Shown here piece by piece: positions 17,201-25,761 of a stretch of 64,000 nucleotides of DNA; positions within the stretch are counted from its first letter, which is position 1, and each line of letters begins with the position of its first letter. Both the position numbers and the translations under genes were made by a program. Location: contig NZ_SRUZ01000002.1 of NCBI RefSeq assembly GCF_004791165.1, forward strand, positions 124,001 through 188,000, in the 5' to 3' direction. The DNA is from Mesorhizobium sp. M8A.F.Ca.ET.218.01.1.1. Its GTDB lineage: Bacteria; Pseudomonadota; Alphaproteobacteria; Rhizobiales; Rhizobiaceae. The notes below the pieces were generated by a model. The model was not told the origin of the DNA and made no database searches. It worked only from the letters and a program-made list of their open reading frames with translations.

Positions 17201-17478
17201 GTCCGCTTAGACGCACAAGCCGGGTCCGATGCGCTGAAGTCCGGGCATGAGGTGGAGGAGCAAAGATGGCTTGTCAATGGCGACAGGTCGCCACTGGCAG
17301 CAATTGGTGCCGGCCAGGACCCTGAAACAGCGCACGACCTTACGGCGGCCCGGCATAAACGGCCCTGACGAATATTAGCTTCGGCTTGTGGAATCGCTGA
17401 AATTAAAACCACTGCACCGGCGGCTGGCGCCGCCGGCAAGGAAAACCGCCAGTGGTGAGCGGCTATATCACGTGAGGA
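17201..17478. other. Noncoding region upstream of ispG
   Basis: No gene is recognised. The only structure seen is a GC-rich hairpin, CCGGCGG-ctggcg-CCGCCGG, at about 17417-17436, without a T-tract. The ispG promoter should lie here, and this is also the 3' side of the minus-strand DUF465 gene. Confidence 0.5.
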
Positions 17479-17658
17479 TCAATGCGTGGTTGGTTGCGCC
17501 CTCAATTTCTCAATCGCATCCTTGAGTGCCAGCTTGCGTCGCTTGAGATTCACGATTTCGAGGTCGTCCACCGACGGGTGGTTCATCGCGTCATCGATTT
17601 CGCGTTCAATGTCGCCGTGTTTCCGCTGCAACTCATCAAGATGGGATGCAAGAGACAT
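17479..17658 (-). CDS. DUF465 (YdcH-like) small protein
   Basis: A 59-residue protein, read directly from the minus strand. It starts MSLASHLDELQRKHGDIERE, continues with HPSVDDLEIVNLKRRKLALK and ends with KLRAQPTTH. The L-K-R-x-K-L-x-LKD motif is the DUF465 signature. The protein should be a two-helix hairpin. GGAG lies 8 bp before the ATG. Function is unknown; a second family member is encoded divergently at 17897. Confidence 0.85.
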   Translation of the reverse strand: MSLASHLDELQRKHGDIEREIDDAMNHPSVDDLEIVNLKRRKLALKDAIEKLRAQPTTH

Positions 17659-17896
17659 GATTGGTTCTCCCTTTCATGGTTTCCTCGATTGCAGCCGCCA
17701 AGGCACGTCCACCGCAGGTCGTATCTGTGACGGCACAATGACAGTGTGCCACCATCAGACGGCGATGTCGAATGCTGCGTGGTAGCATTCCACGACAACA
17801 TGAAATGTGATATGGGCTGCGCGCCGGTGGCAGAAATTGCCGCCCCCGCCCAACCAGGCCCAGTTTTGGGCGCCGCAGACGTGCAGACGGTAGAGA

Positions 17897-18100
17897 ATGT
17901 CCGATCAGGAACAGGCCGATACTCGCCTCGAATTTTCCCGGCTGAAGCAGGAACACGCCGATTTCGATGCCGCAATCAACGCGATGATCGCCATGAATTG
18001 CGACCCGCTGCAGATCCAGCGCATGAAGAAGAAGAAGCTTGTCCTCAAGGACCGGCTGATGAAGCTGGAAGACAAGATCATTCCAGACATCATCGCCTGA
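17897..18100 (+). CDS. DUF465 (YdcH-like) small protein
   Basis: A 67-residue two-helix protein with the same signature (RMKKKKLVLKDRLMKLEDKI) as its divergent neighbour. The first helix is EFSRLKQEHADFDAAINAMI. The C-terminus IIPDIIA is typical of this subfamily. The two paralogues differ in length and charge, so they are not recent duplicates. Function is unknown. It ends 20 bp before the IclR gene, which converges on it. Confidence 0.85.
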   Translation: MSDQEQADTRLEFSRLKQEHADFDAAINAMIAMNCDPLQIQRMKKKKLVLKDRLMKLEDKIIPDIIA

Positions 18101-18119
18101 GACGCGAACGCTTTTCCGC

Positions 18120-18908
18120 CTATCCGCCGATCGAGAGCCCGGCGGCGCGGCCGCGCAGCAGGCCGATGAGATCCGCGGTCCGCTCCTCCGACGTGTCGAT
18201 CGGAACCACCAGGCACATCGTCGCCTCGACCTTGCCTGGCGCTGAAAAGACCGGCACGGCGAGGCATTTCGTATAGGCGTCGACCAGGCCCGAAGTGACG
18301 CAGTAACCGGTCACCCCGGCCTTTGCGATGTCGGCGATGAAATCGTCGAGCCGCAGCTTGCGGCCATCGGGCAGCACGAGGTCGTCGTCGGACACCATGG
18401 CCTCGATCGCGGCTCTATCCAGCCCCGCAAGAAGCAGCCGTCCCGAGGCAGTCCAGGGCAGCGGTATCTGCAGGCCTGTGGCGGAGCTGATGCGGAACGG
18501 CCTGGTGCCAGGGCTGGAATGGACGATCGTGTAGCGGCCGCTCTGCAGCATGCACAGTTCCGAGGTCTCGCCGGTCTCGCGCGACAGATGATCGACCTCC
18601 TGGCGCCCGCGCCGCAACAAATCGTTGCCCCGCACATAGTCCATTCCGTAGAGATAGAGTTTCTTGCCGAAATAGACGCGGTTGCCGTCGCCGGCCATTT
18701 CCAGCAGGCCGGCATCGACCAGCGACCGCACCAGCGTGTAGGTGGTCGAACGCGGCGCGTTCACCCCTTTGGCAAGATCGCCAATGCCGATCGCCCGCTG
18801 CGTGGTGTGAAGAAACTCCAGGATCTCCAAGACCCGGTTGAGGCCTTTCTCGCGGGAGGCGGTCGTCTTCTCGTCCGCCGAAATTGCTGGGGCATTGCCA
18901 TCTTGCAT
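18120..18908 (-). CDS. IclR-family transcriptional regulator
   Basis: A 262-residue IclR protein. The N-terminal winged helix (RVLEILEFLHTTQRAIGIGD, VNAPRSTTYTLVRSLVDAGL) is followed by the effector-binding domain, with SRETGETSELCMLQSGRYTI, LPWTASGRLLLAGL and the C-terminal VPIDTSEERTADLIGLL. It is divergent from the importer operon starting at 19036, with two palindromes between them, so it very probably controls that operon. The effector is likely the transported compound or its breakdown product. Confidence 0.92.
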   Translation of the reverse strand: MQDGNAPAISADEKTTASREKGLNRVLEILEFLHTTQRAIGIGDLAKGVNAPRSTTYTLVRSLVDAGLLEMAGDGNRVYFGKKLYLYGMDYVRGNDLLRRGRQEVDHLSRETGETSELCMLQSGRYTIVHSSPGTRPFRISSATGLQIPLPWTASGRLLLAGLDRAAIEAMVSDDDLVLPDGRKLRLDDFIADIAKAGVTGYCVTSGLVDAYTKCLAVPVFSAPGKVEATMCLVVPIDTSEERTADLIGLLRGRAAGLSIGG

Positions 18909-18926
18909 TGTCGATTCCCGGTGTTA

Positions 18927-18968
18927 GTATCTGTCTTGTACAGGATACATGCGTCTCTTGTAAGAGAC
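18927..18968. promoter_or_regulatory. Two adjacent palindromes, candidate IclR operator
   Basis: Palindrome 1 (18927-18948) pairs GTATCTGT with ACAGGATAC, imperfect by one inserted base. Palindrome 2 (18953-18968) is GTCTCTT-GT-AAGAGAC with perfect 7-bp arms. Their centres are about 23 bp apart, close to two helical turns. They lie just upstream of the IclR start and 70-110 bp before the importer operon. Confidence 0.55.
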
Positions 18969-19035
18969 AATTTTGATAATCGCCATCGCGTGTATGACCT
19001 GTGCATAGGGGAACACAACACGAAAGGAGGTCGCC

Positions 19036-19908
19036 GTGAACGACACATCCGGAAGACGTGATTTTCTGAAATTGGGAATGGCGGGACTGGCCACCGCCGG
19101 GGTGCTGGCAACCGTCGATGCCCAGAAGGCCGCCGCGCAAGCCGCATCCGACAGTCTTCTGCGCACCGTGCTCGACAGAGGCAAGCTGATTGTCGGCACC
19201 GGCAGCACCAACGCGCCCTGGCACTTCGAGAACGATGCCGGCGAACTGGTGGGCATGGACATCACCATGGGCCGCATCCTCGCCAAGGGCCTTTTCGACG
19301 ACCCGACCAAGGTCGAGTTCGTCATGCAGGACCCGGCGCAGCGCATTCCCAACGTGACCACCAACAAGGTCGACATCACGATCCAGTTCATGACGATGAC
19401 GGCGCAACGCTCGCAGCTGATCAATTTCTCCCGGCCTTACTATGTCGAAGGCGTTGCCTTGCTGACGCTGCCGACCGCCGAGAACAAGACCTTCGACAAA
19501 CTGCTCGCCGGTGGTTCGGCAACCCGCATTTCGATCCTGCAGAATGTCGACGCCGAAAGCTCGGTCCACTACGCTTTGCCGCAGGCCCAGGTGCTGCAGA
19601 TCGATACCCAGGCCAACGTGCTGCAGGCGCTGGAATCGAAACGCGCCGACGCCGCCGCGGTCGATCTGTCCACCGTGCGCTGGCTCGCCTCGCGCAATCC
19701 CGACAAATATTTCGATGCCGGCAAGAGCTGGTATTCGATGCTTTATGGCGCGGCACTTCGGCAGGGCGATCTCGACTGGCTGACCTTCGTCGACCAGACC
19801 TTCACCATCGCCATGTTCGGCCATGAATCGGCGCTCTACGACGCTGCCTTCAAGGACTATTTCGGCCAGGAACCGCCGGCGCGTCATCCCGGCTTCCCGG
19901 TCATCTGA
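19036..19908 (+). CDS. Amino-acid ABC transporter substrate-binding protein (family 3)
   Basis: A 290-residue binding protein with a Tat-type leader (GRRDFLKLGMAGLATAG), probably cleaved after AAAQA. The SBP_bac_3 body has LDRGKLIVGTGSTNAPWHFE, VGMDITMGRILAKGLF and TAQRSQLINFSRPYYVEGVA. The start is GTG at 19036 with AGGAGG 7 bp upstream. It heads an operon with two permeases, an ATPase, RidA and a PLP enzyme. The ligand is unknown; the enzymes suggest an amino compound that undergoes elimination of ammonia. Confidence 0.92.
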   Translation: MNDTSGRRDFLKLGMAGLATAGVLATVDAQKAAAQAASDSLLRTVLDRGKLIVGTGSTNAPWHFENDAGELVGMDITMGRILAKGLFDDPTKVEFVMQDPAQRIPNVTTNKVDITIQFMTMTAQRSQLINFSRPYYVEGVALLTLPTAENKTFDKLLAGGSATRISILQNVDAESSVHYALPQAQVLQIDTQANVLQALESKRADAAAVDLSTVRWLASRNPDKYFDAGKSWYSMLYGAALRQGDLDWLTFVDQTFTIAMFGHESALYDAAFKDYFGQEPPARHPGFPVI

Positions 19909-19913
19909 TCCCG

Positions 19914-19950
19914 GATTACGGAAGGGCGGCATTCCAGCCCTTCCGTAATC
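19914..19950 (+). other. Perfect 14-bp stem-loop after the binding-protein gene
   Basis: GATTACGGAAGGGC (19914-19927) pairs perfectly with 19937-19950 around a 9-nt loop. It begins 5 bp after the stop codon and has no T-tract. It most likely stabilises the upstream binding-protein transcript, as in other ABC operons. Confidence 0.7.
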
Positions 19951-19981
19951 GACTCGACGCCCTTCACACCGAGGCGGACGC

Positions 19982-20647
19982 ATGGGCTATGCCCTCAATT
20001 TCAATCTGATCTGGCGGCATTTCGACAAGCTGTGGGGCGGCCTGCTGCTCAGCCTGGAGCTTGCCGTGATCTCGATCGCCATCGGCGTCGTCATCGGGCT
20101 GGTGCTCGCGGTCTGGTACGTCTCCGCAGGACGCGCGGTGCGGGCGGTGATCGCCGCCTATGTCGAATTCATCCGCAACGTGCCATTGATCCTGCTCGTC
20201 TATCTCGTCTTCTACGGCCTGCCGACCGTGGTCGACCTGGCCTACAGCGCACCGACCTCGTTTGTCCTGACCCTGTCGGTCTATAGCGGCGCCTATCTGG
20301 TCGAAGTGTTTCGCTCAGGCCTCGAGGCTGTCCCGCGCGGCCAGCTCGACGCCGGCAAGGCGATCGGCCTCACGCCCTGGCAAAGGCTGCTCCACGTGCG
20401 CCTGCCGACCATGCTGCGCATCACGCTGCCGGCGCTGTCCAACACCTTCATCTCGCTGTTCAAGGACACCTCGATCGCCTCCGTCATCTCGGTGCCCGAA
20501 CTCACCTTCGGCGCCCAGTGGATCAACTTCAACACCTTCCGCATCGTCGAGGTCTACCTGGTCACCACAGCGATGTATCTGGTGACCGGCTACATCATGC
20601 TTTTTGGGCTGCGGCTCGTCGAGCGCCGGTTCAGGGCGGCACGCTGA
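19982..20647 (+). CDS. Polar amino-acid ABC transporter permease
   Basis: A 221-residue permease with about five helices. The family signature is EFIRNVPLILLVYLVFYGLP and the EAA loop GQLDAGKAIGLTPWQRLLHV. It forms a heterodimer with the next gene product. Its stop and the next ATG are 1 bp apart, indicating coupling. Confidence 0.92.
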   Translation: MGYALNFNLIWRHFDKLWGGLLLSLELAVISIAIGVVIGLVLAVWYVSAGRAVRAVIAAYVEFIRNVPLILLVYLVFYGLPTVVDLAYSAPTSFVLTLSVYSGAYLVEVFRSGLEAVPRGQLDAGKAIGLTPWQRLLHVRLPTMLRITLPALSNTFISLFKDTSIASVISVPELTFGAQWINFNTFRIVEVYLVTTAMYLVTGYIMLFGLRLVERRFRAAR

Positions 20648-20648
20648 C

Positions 20649-21299
20649 ATGCTTGGCCAGATCCTCTACGCGCTGCCGTTCCTCGCCCAAGGGTTCGCCG
20701 TGACCTTGTGGGTATCGCTGCTGGTCGTGGTGCTGTCGCTCATCGCCGGCGTCCTGCTGGGCGTCGGCCTGGTCTATGGACCGGCGCCGCTGCGCTGGGC
20801 GGTGCGCATCTTCTCGGACACCATTCGCGGCATTCCGATCCTGGTGCTGATGTTCTTCGTCTATTACGGCCTGCCGGCGATCGGGCTGCATCTGCCGTCG
20901 TTCTGGGCCGCGGTGTCGGCGCTGACCCTGTTCAAGACGGCACAGGTCATCGAGTATCTCAGGGGCGCGGTCGGCTCCATCCCGAAGGGACAGTCCGAAG
21001 CCGCGATGGCGATCGGGCTGACCTTTCGCCAACGGCTCACCTACGTCATCTTTCCGCAGGCCTTCAGGCGCTTCCTGCCGCCCTGGATCAATGGCGTCAC
21101 CGACGCGGTCAAGGGCAGCGCGCTGGTGTCGCTGCTTGGCATCACCGATTTGATGCAGGCCATCAACCAGGTCATCGGCCGCACCTATGAGGCGATGCCG
21201 CTCTATATACTGGGCGCGCTCATCTATTTCGCGGTCAACTACGCGCTCTCGCTCGCCAGCCGGCGGCTGGAGCGGCGTTTCTCCTTCATCCGGGAATAG
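20649..21299 (+). CDS. Polar amino-acid ABC transporter permease
   Basis: A 216-residue permease. It contains SDTIRGIPILVLMFFVYYGL and the EAA loop GQSEAAMAIGLTFRQRLTYV. ATG at 20649 follows the previous stop immediately; an open stretch to 20604 would overlap that gene and is unlikely. It is the second half of the channel. Confidence 0.92.
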   Translation: MLGQILYALPFLAQGFAVTLWVSLLVVVLSLIAGVLLGVGLVYGPAPLRWAVRIFSDTIRGIPILVLMFFVYYGLPAIGLHLPSFWAAVSALTLFKTAQVIEYLRGAVGSIPKGQSEAAMAIGLTFRQRLTYVIFPQAFRRFLPPWINGVTDAVKGSALVSLLGITDLMQAINQVIGRTYEAMPLYILGALIYFAVNYALSLASRRLERRFSFIRE

Positions 21300-21303
21300 C
21301 ACG

Positions 21304-22098
21304 ATGTCCGAAGCCTCGAACGCCAATCCCGCATTGCTCGACGTACGCGATGTCTCCAAGGCCTTCGGCGCCGTCGAGGTGTTGCGCTCCGTCAGCCTTC
21401 AGGTGAAGCGCGGCGAGGTGGTGACCGTCATCGGCCCTTCCGGCAGCGGCAAGACCACGCTGCTGCGCTGCGTCAACTTCCTGGAGAGCTACGACAGCGG
21501 CTCGATCCGCATCGACGGCAAGGAGGTCGGCTATCGCGAGGCCGGAACGCGCCAGCGCCGCAGCGAACGCGATTTGGCCAGCATGCGCGCCGAGACCGGC
21601 ATGGTGTTCCAGAGCTTCAACCTGTTCCCGCACCTGACGGCAGCCGGCAACATCATGCTGGGCTTGACCAAGGTGCGGGGTAAGAACGAGGCCGAGGCAC
21701 GCTCGATCGCCGAGCACTGGCTCGGCCGCGTCGGCCTTGCCCACAAGGCCGACAGCCTGCCCGCCGAGCTCTCCGGCGGCCAGCAGCAGCGCGTCGGCAT
21801 CGCCCGCGCCGTGGCCATGGAGCCGAAGATCCTGCTGCTCGACGAGATCACCTCCGCCCTCGATCCCGAACTGGTCGGCGAGGTGCTGGCCGTCGTGCGC
21901 AGCCTTGCCGAGGACGGCATGACCATGCTGATGGTCACCCACGAAATGGCCTTTGCCCGTGACGCTTCGAGCCGCATCGTCTTCATGGCCGATGGCGGCG
22001 TCAGCGCCGTCGGGCCGCCGAAGGAGATCCTCGCGGCGGAGACCACCAACGAACGCCTCCGCACCTTCCTGGCGCGCTTCCGCGCCTCGCATTTCTGA
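21304..22098 (+). CDS. Amino-acid ABC transporter ATP-binding protein
   Basis: A 264-residue ATPase. Walker A is GPSGSGKTT, the signature is LSGGQQQRVGIARA, Walker B is ILLLDEITSALDPE, and the switch His is in VTHEMAFARDA. The Q-loop (GMVFQSFNLFPHLTAAGN) is typical of the polar amino-acid family. Note ITSALDPE where most relatives have PTSALDPE. It energises the permease pair encoded just upstream, completing the importer. Confidence 0.94.
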   Translation: MSEASNANPALLDVRDVSKAFGAVEVLRSVSLQVKRGEVVTVIGPSGSGKTTLLRCVNFLESYDSGSIRIDGKEVGYREAGTRQRRSERDLASMRAETGMVFQSFNLFPHLTAAGNIMLGLTKVRGKNEAEARSIAEHWLGRVGLAHKADSLPAELSGGQQQRVGIARAVAMEPKILLLDEITSALDPELVGEVLAVVRSLAEDGMTMLMVTHEMAFARDASSRIVFMADGGVSAVGPPKEILAAETTNERLRTFLARFRASHF

Positions 22099-22136
22099 CA
22101 TCAGGCGGCCAAAGCTGCCCCAAGGAGCCTTCATCA

Positions 22137-22598
22137 ATGACGCCTTATACCAGGCTCGCCCAACTCGGCCTGACGCTGCCCGAGCCGCCGACGCCCATCG
22201 CCAACTTCGTCACCCATGCCGAGAGCGGGCGATTGATCTTCCTCTCCGGCCAGGGGCCGCTGCGCGCCGACGGCACGCTTTGCACCGGCAAGGTGGGGGA
22301 GGATGTGACGGTCGAACAGGCCTATGAGCATGCGCGCCTGACCGGGCTCAATCTGCTTGCCGTCATGCATGCGGCAGCCGGCGATCTCGGCCGCATCGTG
22401 CGCGTCGTCAAGCTGCTCGGCTTCGTCAACGCGACGCCGACCTTCAGCGACCACCCACGGGTGGTCAATGGCTGTTCGGACCTGTTCGCCGATGTCTTCG
22501 ACAAAATCGGCGGCCATGCCCGTTCGGCGATCGGCGTCGGCTCGCTGCCTGGAAATATCACCGTCGAAATCGAAGCGGTCGTCGAGATCGCCGCCTGA
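22137..22598 (+). CDS. RidA family (YjgF-like) protein
   Basis: A 153-residue Rid protein of the longer YjgF-like subgroup. The features are [40 protein letters not shown], and a C-terminal block with [20 protein letters not shown], where the Arg equivalent to the catalytic Arg105 of RidA precedes SAIGV. RidA proteins hydrolyse reactive enamines/imines made by PLP enzymes. The gene directly precedes a PLP enzyme in the same operon, which fits that role well. Confidence 0.88.
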   Translation: MTPYTRLAQLGLTLPEPPTPIANFVTHAESGRLIFLSGQGPLRADGTLCTGKVGEDVTVEQAYEHARLTGLNLLAVMHAAAGDLGRIVRVVKLLGFVNATPTFSDHPRVVNGCSDLFADVFDKIGGHARSAIGVGSLPGNITVEIEAVVEIAA

Positions 22599-22623
22599 CC
22601 TGCCACCAACGGGATTTGCTCAC

Positions 22624-23829
22624 ATGAAAACCTATTCCGACACCGGCTCCAACACCACCATTCGCGAACGGCTGGGCTTGCGGCCGATCATCAACGTCTC
22701 CGGCACCATGACCGCGCTCGGCGCCTCGATCATCGTTCCCGAGGCGATCAGCGCCATGGCCGAAATGGCCTCGCAATGGGTGGAGATGGACGATCTGCAG
22801 CGCGCCGCGAGCACCATTGTCGCGCGCCTCACCGGCGGCGAGGCCGGCTTCATCACCGCCTGCTGCGCCAGCGGCATCACCATGGCGATCGCCGGTGCGA
22901 TGACGGGGACCAACCTGCTCGCCATCGAGCGCCTGCCCGATGATACCGAAGGGCTGAAGTCGGAAGTCGTCATCCAGCTCGGCCATATCGTCAATTACGG
23001 CGCGCCGATCGACCAGTCGGTCCGCGTCGCCGGCGCCAAGGTGGTGCCCGCCGGCACGGTCAGCGTCACCCAAGACTATCATGTGCGCGAAGCGATCAAC
23101 GAACGCACGGCGGCGGGCCTCTATGTCGTCGCCCACCACACGGTGCAGTACGGCATGCTGTCGCTGGAAGAGTTCTCGGAGATCTGCCACGCCAAGGGCG
23201 TACCGGTGATTGTCGATGCCGCGTCCGAATACGATCTGCGCGGTTTTCTGGCGCGCGGCGCCGACGTCGTCATCTACAGCGGCCACAAATTTCTGAGCGG
23301 ACCGACCAGCGGAATCGTCACCGGCCGCAAGGATCTGATACGGGCCGCCTATCTTCAGAATCGCGGCGTCGCGCGCGCCATGAAGGTCGGCAAGGAAAGC
23401 ATCGCCGGCACCATGGCCGCGCTCGAAGCCTGGGAGAAGCGTGACCATGCCGGCATCCGCCGGCGCGAGGAGGCAGCCCTGAACCTGTGGAAGGATGCGT
23501 TGCAGGGACTGCCCGGCATCGCCGCCATCATCATTCCCGATCCCACCGCCAATCCGCTCGACCGGCTGCAGATATTCGTCTCGCCCGAGAGCCGCTTCAC
23601 CGCCGCCGGTCTCGCCTCGGCACTTGCCGCGGGCGCGCCGCCGATCATCGTGCGCAACCACGAGGTCGAGCGCGGCCATTTCTTCCTCGACCCCTGCAAC
23701 CTTCACCCCGGCGAAGCGGAGATCGTCGCCGAGCGCCTGCGCGCCGTACTGACCGCGAAGGAGCGCCCGGCCGACGCGATGAAGGTCGCCCGCAAGGATT
23801 CGTTAGGCGTCTCGCGCTGGCCGGATTGA
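22624..23829 (+). CDS. SelA-fold PLP-dependent enzyme, probable ammonia-lyase or related
   Basis: A 401-residue fold-type I PLP enzyme of the SelA / D-glucosaminate-6-phosphate ammonia-lyase group. The Schiff-base Lys is Lys222 in [10 protein letters not shown], the pyridine-N Asp is Asp198 in [13 protein letters not shown], and the N-terminus [17 protein letters not shown] is diagnostic of this group. It is not selenocysteine synthase: it lacks the long SelA N-terminal domain and the context is catabolic. It ends the importer operon after RidA, so it probably eliminates ammonia (or transaminates) from the imported amino compound. Confidence 0.85.
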   Translation: MKTYSDTGSNTTIRERLGLRPIINVSGTMTALGASIIVPEAISAMAEMASQWVEMDDLQRAASTIVARLTGGEAGFITACCASGITMAIAGAMTGTNLLAIERLPDDTEGLKSEVVIQLGHIVNYGAPIDQSVRVAGAKVVPAGTVSVTQDYHVREAINERTAAGLYVVAHHTVQYGMLSLEEFSEICHAKGVPVIVDAASEYDLRGFLARGADVVIYSGHKFLSGPTSGIVTGRKDLIRAAYLQNRGVARAMKVGKESIAGTMAALEAWEKRDHAGIRRREEAALNLWKDALQGLPGIAAIIIPDPTANPLDRLQIFVSPESRFTAAGLASALAAGAPPIIVRNHEVERGHFFLDPCNLHPGEAEIVAERLRAVLTAKERPADAMKVARKDSLGVSRWPD

Positions 23830-23902
23830 TCGCCAAACCGAACCAACAATGCCGAAAGCACCGGCTGATCACATGACTGTGAACAGCCGGATTTGCCCAC
23901 GC

Positions 23903-23932
23903 GGGAATAAATCGTCTCCTCGACAAGTCTTC
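23903..23932 (+). promoter_or_regulatory. Candidate ECF-type promoter for the sigma/anti-sigma pair
   Basis: GGGAATAA (23903-23910) is followed 16 bp later by TCTTC (23928-23932). ECF sigma factors often start from GGAA-type -35 elements and autoregulate. The gap 23830-24083 otherwise holds no convincing gene. Confidence 0.3.
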
Positions 23933-24083
23933 TCGACATACGCCACTTCCGGCGTTGAGGAGATCGGCATGCCGCATCATTGCCAGGCCAGCGACCATGG
24001 TTGCGGCGTCGGCCGTCGCCGTGCGCTGGCAAGCATGATGGTCGTCAGGCTCTCCCTTGTGGCGCTTGACACCGGTGATGCAG

Positions 24084-24758
24084 ATGAATTCACTTTCAGC
24101 ACGGCAGGCGACTTTGTCCGTTTCCGGCGGCTTTCCTCCCGCAAGCAAGGCAAAATCGCTGTCGCATCTTGAGGCGGCGCGCCCAGTCCGTCCCGGAGTA
24201 TCGGATCATGGTGCTGCTTTGAGCGAGAGGGCCTTGGCAGAGCGCTTCAATCAGGTGGTGCTGCCGCATCTCGGCGATGCGCTGGCGCTGGCCCGTTGGC
24301 TGACCGGCAATGCCGCCGACGCCGAGGATGTCGTGCAGGACGCCTGCATCAAGGCGCATGCCGGCATATCAGGCTATGCCGGCGGCAATGCCCGTGCCTG
24401 GCTGCTGACCATCGTGCGCAACACCTCCTACACCTGGATGGCGCGCAACCGGCCGCGCGGCATGATGGCTGTCGGCGATCTCTGCGATCTCGACGACATG
24501 GCGGCGGCCCATGGCACCAGCCTGCCCGACGAGGACGGGCCGGAGGCGAGCCTGATCGCCAGGGCCGATACGGCGGCACTAGAGGCTGCGATCGCTGCCC
24601 TGCCGCAGCCGTTTCGCGAGACGCTGGTGCTGCGCGACATAAACGGCCTCAGCTATCGTGAAATAGCGGCCATGCTCGACGTGCCGATGGGCACGGTGAT
24701 GTCCAGGCTTGCCCGCGCCCGCGGCCTGCTGACGTCTGATTTGGGGAGAGCGTCATGA
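24084..24758 (+). CDS. ECF-type RNA polymerase sigma factor
   Basis: About 224 residues. Sigma region 2 has FNQVVLPHLGDALALARWLT and the DAEDVVQDACIKA core-binding helix. Region 4 has LVLRDINGLSYREIAAMLDV and PMGTVMSRLARARGLL. The N-terminal 45 residues before ALSERALAERFN are low in similarity, so the true start may be further in. ATGs at 24078 and 24084 and a TTG near 24219 are all possible. Its stop overlaps the start of the anti-sigma gene by 4 bp. Confidence 0.85.
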   Translation: MNSLSARQATLSVSGGFPPASKAKSLSHLEAARPVRPGVSDHGAALSERALAERFNQVVLPHLGDALALARWLTGNAADAEDVVQDACIKAHAGISGYAGGNARAWLLTIVRNTSYTWMARNRPRGMMAVGDLCDLDDMAAAHGTSLPDEDGPEASLIARADTAALEAAIAALPQPFRETLVLRDINGLSYREIAAMLDVPMGTVMSRLARARGLLTSDLGRAS

Positions 24759-25663
24759 CGCACGACGACGGACTGCCCGATGATCCCGAAGGTATCAGAC
24801 TGATGATCCACGCCCTTGTAGATGGCGAACTCGATGCCGCGGCCGCCCTTGCCGTGGAGCGCCGCATCGCCGCCGACCCCCGGCTTGCCGCCGAACATGC
24901 CCGCATTGTCGCCTTGCGAGGCGCGGTCAGCCGCCTGCCCCGCCCCGAAGTCAGCGACGCGTTTCTGGCCCGCATCGCGGCAATCGGCATGGCGGATACC
25001 GAACGGCAAGGCGACGCAGAGGCGACCGAGCCGCAGCGCGGCACGCCGTCGGCGCTGCCGGGATTGATCACGGGCGCCGGCGCAGGCCAGAGACGGGAAG
25101 CCGGGACGCGTCCTTCGCAGGCGCGCACATCGCCAAGGGCACGCCGCTTCGGCTCGTTCGACTGGCGCGCCATGGCGGCGTCGATCATGATCAGCGCGGT
25201 GCTGGCCAGCGGCGCGACGCAATGGGTGATGTTCAACGGCGCGGAGGACGGCTTTGCCGCCGCTGTCGCCAGCGGCCATCGCCGCAGCCTGCTCGCCGCG
25301 AGTCCGATCGACATCGTTTCCTCCGACCGCCATACGGTCAAGCCGTGGCTCGACGCCCGCATCGGTGTCTCGCCGCCGGCGCCCGACCTTGCCCAGGACG
25401 GCTTCGCGCTGATCGGCGGCCGGGTCGAGGTGATATCAGGCCGGCCGGTACCGGCACTGGTCTACCGCCATCGCGAGCACCTGATCACGCTGGTCGCCGA
25501 ACCGCAGCAGGGCGGCAAGGCCACCCAGCCGGACGATCTTTCCTCGGGCGGCTTCTCGATGGTGCACTGGAGCGACGGCGCCTTCTCCTACTGGGCGATC
25601 TCCGACATGGAACGCCCCGAGCTCGACGACTTCGTCGCCCGCTTCCGCAAGGCCGCGGTATGA
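24755..25663 (+). CDS. Membrane-anchored anti-sigma factor
   Basis: A 302-residue protein with a cytoplasmic anti-sigma domain (MIHALVDGELDAAAALAVER, then RRIAADPRLAAEHARI), one membrane helix (about 132-153, MAASIMISAVLASGATQWV), and a periplasmic domain of about 150 residues. The His-x3-Cys-x2-Cys zinc motif is absent, so it is a zinc-free anti-sigma. Translational coupling with the sigma gene (ATGA) supports the pairing. The periplasmic part (VYRHREHLITLVAEP, GFSMVHWSDGAFSYWAISDM) probably senses the signal, which is unknown. Confidence 0.85.
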   Translation: MTHDDGLPDDPEGIRLMIHALVDGELDAAAALAVERRIAADPRLAAEHARIVALRGAVSRLPRPEVSDAFLARIAAIGMADTERQGDAEATEPQRGTPSALPGLITGAGAGQRREAGTRPSQARTSPRARRFGSFDWRAMAASIMISAVLASGATQWVMFNGAEDGFAAAVASGHRRSLLAASPIDIVSSDRHTVKPWLDARIGVSPPAPDLAQDGFALIGGRVEVISGRPVPALVYRHREHLITLVAEPQQGGKATQPDDLSSGGFSMVHWSDGAFSYWAISDMERPELDDFVARFRKAAV

Positions 25664-25761
25664 GCCGGATGTGGCCGTCGGCATCTCGCCGATGGCCGCA
25701 TATCCTTGCGGCCCCGCGCGAATTCCGCTAAGGCGCGCCTTTGTCGCCGGGGAGCAGAAGC

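Noticed and set aside
22624..23829. Selenocysteine synthase (selA)
   Set aside because: The protein lacks the SelA N-terminal domain, no selB or tRNA-Sec is adjacent, and the operon is catabolic.
23849..24172. Small frame with His/Cys-rich start (MPHHCQASDHGC) upstream of the ECF sigma gene
   Set aside because: No ribosome site, no family match, and it overlaps the sigma gene start; treated as noncoding.
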